A stretch of 64,000 nt of DNA, from NCBI RefSeq assembly GCF_042684265.1, contig NZ_JBHULB010000011.1, positions 62,001 through 126,000 on the forward strand, in the 5' to 3' direction. Numbering within the stretch: the stretch's first letter is position 1; the number at the start of each line of letters is the position of its first letter. The notes under the pieces were generated by a model. The model ran no database searches and was not told where the DNA came from. It worked only from the letters and a program-made list of their open reading frames with translations. This document shows, piece after piece, positions 59,003 through 64,000 of this stretch. A program made the translations under genes and the position numbers. Source of the stretch: Croceitalea marina. Lineage in GTDB: Bacteria; Bacteroidota; Bacteroidia; Flavobacteriales; Flavobacteriaceae.

Positions 59003-60229
59003 ATGATGACATTACTTCTAGCTAAATTATGTAGGAATAGTTTTTTAGTAGCAAACCTTCTTCTTTCTTGTAATAATCTCATTGCCCAAAAAGAATACAG
59101 GGGCAAGGTGATTGATTTTAATACTAAAAAACCAATACCTTTTGTAAATATTGGCATTATTGATGCAGGAGTTGGGACAGTTAGTGATGAAAAAGGGTTA
59201 TTTAAATTAACTTTAGAAGTCCAGCAATATCCTAAGGATGCACAAATTCTTTTTTCTGCTTTGGGTTATGAAACATTTTTTATTCCTACATCAAACATTG
59301 TACAATATAATGACGAATATCTAGAGGTACCACTAAAACCCTCTTTTCTAAAATTAAATGAAGTTATTGTTTCCAATAAAGACGGACGATTTATCGATGA
59401 TAATGTAGGTTACAGAAACTATGGAGAGAAAAGTTTTGGTTATTGGAAAAATAATATCGCTTTAGGAGGAGAACTAGCAACAAAAATTAAAGTAAAAAAA
59501 GGTTTAAGAAGACTTAAAAAATTAGAATTTGAAGTTTGGAGCAACCCTTCGGACAGTTTATTACTAAGAATTAACTTTTACGAAGATGATGGCAATCTAG
59601 GAAAACCCAAAACTAATCTTAATACCTCTCAAAAAAATATCTATTGTACAATTACTGATAAAGATCATATTGTAAAAGTAGATTTAGAGCCATTCGACAT
59701 TTATGTAAAGGATAATTTTATAACATCATTAGAGTTGTTAAAGGTTTACGGTGAAAATGAGCTGGGGCTTATTTTGGCCGCTGCCCCTCAGTACACAAAA
59801 GAGGGCGAAAATTTACAGAGAAGAGGTGTCACTTTGTTAGAGTCAGACGGTAATGGCTCTTATAGAAAATATTCAAGTCAGGATAAGTGGGAGTTCTTAT
59901 CAGATTTAAATATGGCTTATTATATAGAATCCGAATTAATGGTCTCGGAAAAAGTTGCAAATCGTTTTGAGCGAAGAATGCAAAAGAAAAAAAAGAAACA
60001 ACAAACTATTTCTGGTTTTACCTTATTTAATGGGAGAATGGTTTCTGGAGTTTCGATTTTTAATACCAGAACAAAAGACAATGTCATTTCAGATGATAAA
60101 GGAAGATATAAAATACCTGCAAAAGCTAAGGACACTATATCATTTTCAAAAAGAGGATTTATTAAATTGTATGTTCAGGCTACGGCTAAGCCTTCACTTA
60201 ATGTAATGATGAAAGCTGAAAGTAATTAA
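59003..60229 (+). CDS. secreted CarboxypepD_reg-like protein
   Basis: This 408-residue protein has an N-terminal signal, a CarboxypepD_reg-like domain (~30-105: GKVIDFNTKKPIPFVNIGIID), then a beta-rich domain (~140-310) that resembles the same region in the gene at 60321-63500 (GGELATKIK, DSLLLRINFYEDDGNLGKP). A short second CarboxypepD_reg unit closes it (~335-405: GFTLFNGRMVSGVSIFNTRTKDN). No TonB plug or barrel is present. It is convergent with the 60321 gene. The function is unknown. Confidence 0.75.
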   Translation: MMTLLLAKLCRNSFLVANLLLSCNNLIAQKEYRGKVIDFNTKKPIPFVNIGIIDAGVGTVSDEKGLFKLTLEVQQYPKDAQILFSALGYETFFIPTSNIVQYNDEYLEVPLKPSFLKLNEVIVSNKDGRFIDDNVGYRNYGEKSFGYWKNNIALGGELATKIKVKKGLRRLKKLEFEVWSNPSDSLLLRINFYEDDGNLGKPKTNLNTSQKNIYCTITDKDHIVKVDLEPFDIYVKDNFITSLELLKVYGENELGLILAAAPQYTKEGENLQRRGVTLLESDGNGSYRKYSSQDKWEFLSDLNMAYYIESELMVSEKVANRFERRMQKKKKKQQTISGFTLFNGRMVSGVSIFNTRTKDNVISDDKGRYKIPAKAKDTISFSKRGFIKLYVQATAKPSLNVMMKAESN

Positions 60230-60272
60230 GCTATGAATTTTAAACATTTCATCAATACCCAATATCAAGAAG

Positions 60273-60306
60273 CATCAGGGGGAATTAATTTATGACTCCC
60301 CTGATG
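60273..60306. terminator. hairpin between convergent genes (possible terminator)
   Basis: CATCAGGGG (60273-60281) pairs perfectly with CCCCTGATG (60298-60306), loop of 16. It lies between the two convergent genes. T-runs are weak on both sides. Confidence 0.55.
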
Positions 60307-60320
60307 GTTTTGCTTTAGAT

Positions 60321-63300
60321 TTATTTACCTACCTGGTCCCCTATTTTTTCGAGCGATACTTTCTGGTTAAGTTTTGAGAGTTCGACCAATTTGGTTGTTG
60401 CGGTCTCGTTAGGTGAGCCATAGTTTCGGTATACGGTACATTTCACGAATATGGGAAAGTTTTCTTCTTCAATGGACTTGTTCTCGATATTGACCAACCA
60501 GGTCCCTTTTTTCGATTCCTCGATAAGGAACTGCTCGGTCTGGTAGCCATGCTCCGTTTCATTGAGCAGTCGTTCTTCGTTCTTCTCATAGGTATGGCTC
60601 CAGGTATCGAACTTTCTGTTGGGGTTTACGAACTGTACCTCAAAAGGGGCCGCAGCGACGTTCCAATCGAAAACGATACGCGTATCAAGGTTCAGGGCTT
60701 TTTCCAAAAAGGTATCCGGCAGTTCCCAGTAGGGTACCTTGGACTTATGCTTTGTGGTCAGATGTCGAATTTCTATGGTCACCGTTCTAATGATGTCGGC
60801 ATCCAATGTGGCCCCTAAGATTCGGCCGGAGAGCATTTGTTTGTAAAGCCCGAAAGCTTTTTTATAGTCTTTTGTTTTCACCAATGCCCTTGCCATATCG
60901 AGGTAGCTCTGTGTTCTGTCCGGTCTGAGGTTTGCTATTTTCTTATAGAGTTCAAGGCTTTTGTCGTGCATACCCTCGCTTTCATAGAACATGGCCTTTG
61001 TTTTCATGAGTGTGATATTGGTCTCACTTTCACCTAGTTTGGCAATGGTCTTTTCTAGGGAGACATTTTTAAAGCTGGCCGCATCATTGGTATAACTGTT
61101 GCCCTGCACCAGAGCGGATGGATTTTTCGCGACTTCTTTTTGCCTACCGTTCTTCGCCTTGTTGGTCGTTTCGATAAGTATGACCCCTCCGCGGCCCAGA
61201 CTCCCGTACCTATTGGTGCCCGCCAGGCCATTGATAACGGTAGCCTTGGTTATGGTATTGGGGTCGAGAAAATTCGGTGGGGTGGTGAACGGAATATCGT
61301 CTACAACGAACAAAGGGGGAGCTTCAAATTCTATGGACGTTTCGCCCCTTATCTGATAGGTCTCTTCCCCAATAAATCCCGATACTATTAGCCCGGGGAA
61401 CTGCCCGGAAAGATACCTGCCGAGCGAAGTGGCACTTTTTGAGAGCTCCCTATCTTCTTTGGTTGTTACCCCAAAACCCAGGCTCCTGCTTTTTCTTTTG
61501 CCCAGGGCCGTTTCGATTTCCTCTTCACCGGCCTGCTCTAAAGTATTCTCCGTTACGGTAACCTCTTTTAGTTCGGTATATTTGGGGTCGAGCTCAAAGT
61601 CGATCACTTCTTTTGTTACCTGTAGGCTTTTCGGCTTAAGGTTAAAGAAGTTAGCGGTCAAAATGTCGCCATAATCCGCATTTATGAGATATTCACCGTT
61701 GCCGTTGGTCTCAACCTGGTCATAACTGCCCTGTACATTTATTTTAACGCCCTGTACGGGTTTGCCTTTTGAGGTGACCCTGCCACTAACCTGATTTTCG
61801 GTGGAGGCCGATACAACGGCACTCTCCGATAACGACACCGCATCATCGGTGTAGGTGTTTTTGTTTAAAAGAGAGTTTCTAAGTGTTTTTGGTCCTTTTA
61901 CTGAATGAATATTGTTTATGGTGTTAATAAACAAGGTGCCATCTTTACCCCCCGCACCGAATGTTGAAGCGGCCGAAACTCCAGGTACAAACATAACACT
62001 TTCGATTATCTCTGGCGGAACAAGCATCGAAACGGATAATCCAGAATTGACCCCAGGAACACCGATAGGGGGATCGTCATTTATAAGAACACCATCGATA
62101 ACTACCCTAACCTTTTGACCATCTCTACCTGAAAAAACTTCTTGGTTTAAGGGGCCTTTTACTTGAAGTGCAGGAAAGCGGCCACGTACCAATTGCCCAA
62201 AAGAGATGGCCCCTTTTGAGAGTTCATCCTTAGTTTTTATGTGTGCGGTAACGCCTATACTATTTCTAGATTTGAGGCCAAGGGGAGTAATAACTTTCTC
62301 ATTGCCATAGTCTTCCTTGCGTTTTTCGGTGACGACCACTTCCTTAAGCTTTTCATACCTGGGCTGCAATTCAAAATCGACTACCGCATTGTCACCAACT
62401 TTTTTTGTTTTGGACTTAAGGGTAAAAAAATCAGTTTCCAAGACATCGCCATATTCGGCGTTAACGGCATACTCACCATTGCTATTGGTCTCGACCTGAT
62501 CCAGACTGCCCTTCACCCTTATTCTAACGCCTTGAACCGGTTCTCCGTTTACGGTCACCTTGCCCGTTACCGATGCCTGTTTTTTTAAACTTTTTTGATA
62601 GTTGCCCTTAACTTCTTCTTTAGTGGTAGTTTTTGTTGCAAACGAATCGGGAAAATTTTCACGATAACCTACCTCTACCGAATAGGCCATACCCATGGCC
62701 GGGTAGGTGACCCAGTTAGATTGGCCATTGAATCTGCTAAAGACCGAGCTGCCATCATTGGACATCGCCAGTTCTATTTCTGGGGTATCTCCTTTTACCT
62801 CTATAAGTTGTAGGCTCACAATGATATCGCCTTGAGCGATAACACTTTCATCAGAAATATCAATAATTTGGTCTTCTTCATTTTTAGTTATCCAATGGGT
62901 AATTGAATTTTTTAGTAAAGATTTATTGGGTAGTTTATTTTGAATATCGTAGACATTTAGTCTTAGTTGAATACTATCGGCCAAGTTTTTGGTCACCTTA
63001 AAATATACTTTTTCGATAATAGCTTCGTCATAGGGTATATTAACTTGTGATGCCAATTCACTGCCGTTGAATAATACTTTTGTCAACGGAACACTGGCAT
63101 ACAAGTTTTTGGTAGTTCCACCCAGAATAGTTTTTTTATTAAAATTAGAATTCGCCTCAACAGTTTTTTCAGTTTTAATGGGTGTTAAGAGAATAAATTC
63201 TCTTTCAGAAAAGTATTGTTCGATTTTTGTAATTGGTATAGCCCAATTATAATAGCCCAAGGATGATACAACTAATATATCTTTTTCACTTAAAGATTCA

Positions 63301-63500
63301 CTAGGCAGGTCGATTTTAAAATATCCGTCTTTATCCGCGATACCGCCCCAATCTTTTCCCTTTATTCCAATTTCCGCATGTGCAATTGGGCTTTGTTTAA
63401 ATCGATCAAAGACCATCGCGTCTATTTCAATCTGTTTCTGTGCAAAACCGGTAAAAAAATTAATAAGAACTAAGGCGACTAGTATCGTGGTCTTTTTCAT
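60321..63500 (-). CDS. 1059-residue secreted protein with two CarboxypepD_reg/TonB-plug modules and TPRs
   Basis: Order: signal peptide (1-20), CarboxypepD_reg-like (22-105), beta-rich domain shared with the 59003 gene (125-275), CarboxypepD_reg (308-390), plug 1 (425-530), CarboxypepD_reg (568-650), plug 2 (685-780), TPRs (825-895) and a C-terminal domain (925-1045). The blocks at 308-400 and 568-660 are tandem copies (VKGSLDQVETNSNGEYAVNAEYGD against VQGSYDQVETNGNGEYLINADYGD). No 22-strand barrel is present, so it cannot be a normal TonB receptor. Base composition alternates along the gene. The start is the signal peptide ATG. Confidence 0.82.
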   Translation of the reverse strand: MKKTTILVALVLINFFTGFAQKQIEIDAMVFDRFKQSPIAHAEIGIKGKDWGGIADKDGYFKIDLPSESLSEKDILVVSSLGYYNWAIPITKIEQYFSEREFILLTPIKTEKTVEANSNFNKKTILGGTTKNLYASVPLTKVLFNGSELASQVNIPYDEAIIEKVYFKVTKNLADSIQLRLNVYDIQNKLPNKSLLKNSITHWITKNEEDQIIDISDESVIAQGDIIVSLQLIEVKGDTPEIELAMSNDGSSVFSRFNGQSNWVTYPAMGMAYSVEVGYRENFPDSFATKTTTKEEVKGNYQKSLKKQASVTGKVTVNGEPVQGVRIRVKGSLDQVETNSNGEYAVNAEYGDVLETDFFTLKSKTKKVGDNAVVDFELQPRYEKLKEVVVTEKRKEDYGNEKVITPLGLKSRNSIGVTAHIKTKDELSKGAISFGQLVRGRFPALQVKGPLNQEVFSGRDGQKVRVVIDGVLINDDPPIGVPGVNSGLSVSMLVPPEIIESVMFVPGVSAASTFGAGGKDGTLFINTINNIHSVKGPKTLRNSLLNKNTYTDDAVSLSESAVVSASTENQVSGRVTSKGKPVQGVKINVQGSYDQVETNGNGEYLINADYGDILTANFFNLKPKSLQVTKEVIDFELDPKYTELKEVTVTENTLEQAGEEEIETALGKRKSRSLGFGVTTKEDRELSKSATSLGRYLSGQFPGLIVSGFIGEETYQIRGETSIEFEAPPLFVVDDIPFTTPPNFLDPNTITKATVINGLAGTNRYGSLGRGGVILIETTNKAKNGRQKEVAKNPSALVQGNSYTNDAASFKNVSLEKTIAKLGESETNITLMKTKAMFYESEGMHDKSLELYKKIANLRPDRTQSYLDMARALVKTKDYKKAFGLYKQMLSGRILGATLDADIIRTVTIEIRHLTTKHKSKVPYWELPDTFLEKALNLDTRIVFDWNVAAAPFEVQFVNPNRKFDTWSHTYEKNEERLLNETEHGYQTEQFLIEESKKGTWLVNIENKSIEEENFPIFVKCTVYRNYGSPNETATTKLVELSKLNQKVSLEKIGDQVGK

Positions 63501-63618
63501 GGCGAAGGTGATTTTATTTCTAAATATAAGAATTATACCACAATTTTTATGCCATGAAAAGCTATTTTAATGGACTAAGTTGAACAATTATGTTTAAGCT
63601 ACATTTAATCCTAAATCG

Positions 63619-64000
63619 TTACACCTGTAGTACTCCCAAATTAAATTGTTTTTCAATTGGAGCATGGTTGGCTGCCGCTATACCCATTGAAACCCACTTT
63701 CTGGTATCTAAGGGATCAATAATGGCGTCCGTCCATAGACGAGCCGCAGCGTAATAGGGAGAAACCTGATTATCATAGCGGTCTTTTATGCTTTTAAAGA
63801 GTTCTGCTTCTTTTTCTTGAGTAATTTTTTCACCTTTTTTTTCTAAGGAGGCCTTCTCTATTTGCAAAAGTACTTTGGCGGCTGAATTACCACTCATAAC
63901 GGCTAGCTCTGCACTTGGCCACGCAGCGATTAATCTTGGGTCATAAGCTTTTCCGCACATAGCATAGTTGCCCGCTCCATAACTGTTGCCAATAATAATT
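63619..64000 (-). CDS. acyl-CoA carboxylase beta subunit (C-terminal part)
   Basis: This is the last ~126 residues of a carboxyltransferase; the rest lies right of the window. IGNSYGAGNYAMCGKAYDPRLIAAWP is the typical region of propionyl/methylcrotonyl-CoA carboxylase beta. The stretch continues to the end of the enzyme (YDNQVSPYYAAARLWTDAIIDPLDTRKWVSMGIAAA). No in-frame start is expected inside the window. The exact substrate (propionyl, methylcrotonyl, geranyl) cannot be decided here. Confidence 0.9.
   Translation of the reverse strand, partial: IIIGNSYGAGNYAMCGKAYDPRLIAAWPSAELAVMSGNSAAKVLLQIEKASLEKKGEKITQEKEAELFKSIKDRYDNQVSPYYAAARLWTDAIIDPLDTRKWVSMGIAAANHAPIEKQFNLGVLQV

Noticed and set aside
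60549..62813. Several plus-strand open frames within the 60321-63500 gene
   Set aside because: They mirror the repetitive composition of the minus-strand gene and lack recognisable protein features.
1..64000. CRISPR array, prophage, transposon or rRNA
   Set aside because: No short regularly spaced repeats with spacers, no transposase, integrase or phage structural genes and no rRNA sequence were seen.

Overview
The window looks like chromosomal DNA of a marine-type Flavobacteriaceae bacterium (Bacteroidota). The evidence is AT-rich sequence, several matches to the Bacteroidota promoter consensus TTG/TTTG-N19/20-TAnnTTTG, families typical of the group (DUF4290, DUF2853, Lacal_2735, DUF4199, TPR histidine kinases, TonB-plug and CarboxypepD_reg secreted proteins, BshB1), a menaquinone pathway split into blocks, and a photolyase/SDR/SRPBCC operon. 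Genus assignment is inference only. No prophage, insertion sequence, CRISPR array or rRNA was seen. There is one tRNA (His). Gene packing is tight, with many 1-20 bp overlaps and almost touching convergent stops.

Layout. 1-6.2 kb: HU (partial), fmt, recQ, an AAA ATPase, DUF493, DUF4290 and murA (with Asp in place of the fosfomycin-target Cys). 6.2-8.3 kb: DUF2200, DUF4199 and a membrane-anchored LuxR-type regulator, with two diverged copies of an ~80 bp intergenic repeat. 8.3-14.4 kb: pirin, a lipocalin-like/VOC fusion, a 55-aa Lacal_2735 protein, a secreted M20 amidohydrolase, then the photolyase-SDR-SRPBCC operon preceded by a perfect 10-bp inverted repeat. 14.5-24 kb: DUF2911 protein, lipoprotein, sodium:solute symporter with an unlisted 41-aa membrane protein and a PIG-L deacetylase, then the operon DUF2520-kdsC-maf-lipoprotein-mscS. 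24-31 kb: fused CcsBA cytochrome c synthase, MATE exporter whose leader can fold into a three-way junction, a trans-sulfuration PLP enzyme and bshB1. 31-35 kb: two paralogous TPR histidine kinases without a response regulator. 35-42 kb: tRNA-His, M28 peptidase, a complete four-gene hydroxyproline catabolic operon and a secreted hypothetical protein. 42-57 kb: menaquinone genes (thioesterase, menF, menD, menA, menC, menE; no menB) interleaved with other genes, including a LytTR response regulator and a TPR/HisKA_2 kinase. 57-64 kb: secreted peptidase, three secreted proteins with CarboxypepD_reg and/or plug-like modules but no beta-barrel, and the end of an acyl-CoA carboxylase beta subunit.

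The most interesting stretch is the 618-bp gap between the LytTR regulator and its kinase. It holds two apparent short transcription units. Each has a Bacteroidota -7 element exactly 38 bp downstream of a TTCACAAC box and ends in its own intrinsic terminator. The second has three boxes with exact 21-bp spacing, which is the geometry of tandem LytTR sites. This suggests a two-component system that drives its own tandem small RNAs. Second is the structured MATE leader. Third is a 1059-aa TonB-plug protein with a tandem internal duplication and alternating base composition. All functions are inferred from sequence alone; no search or folding program was run.
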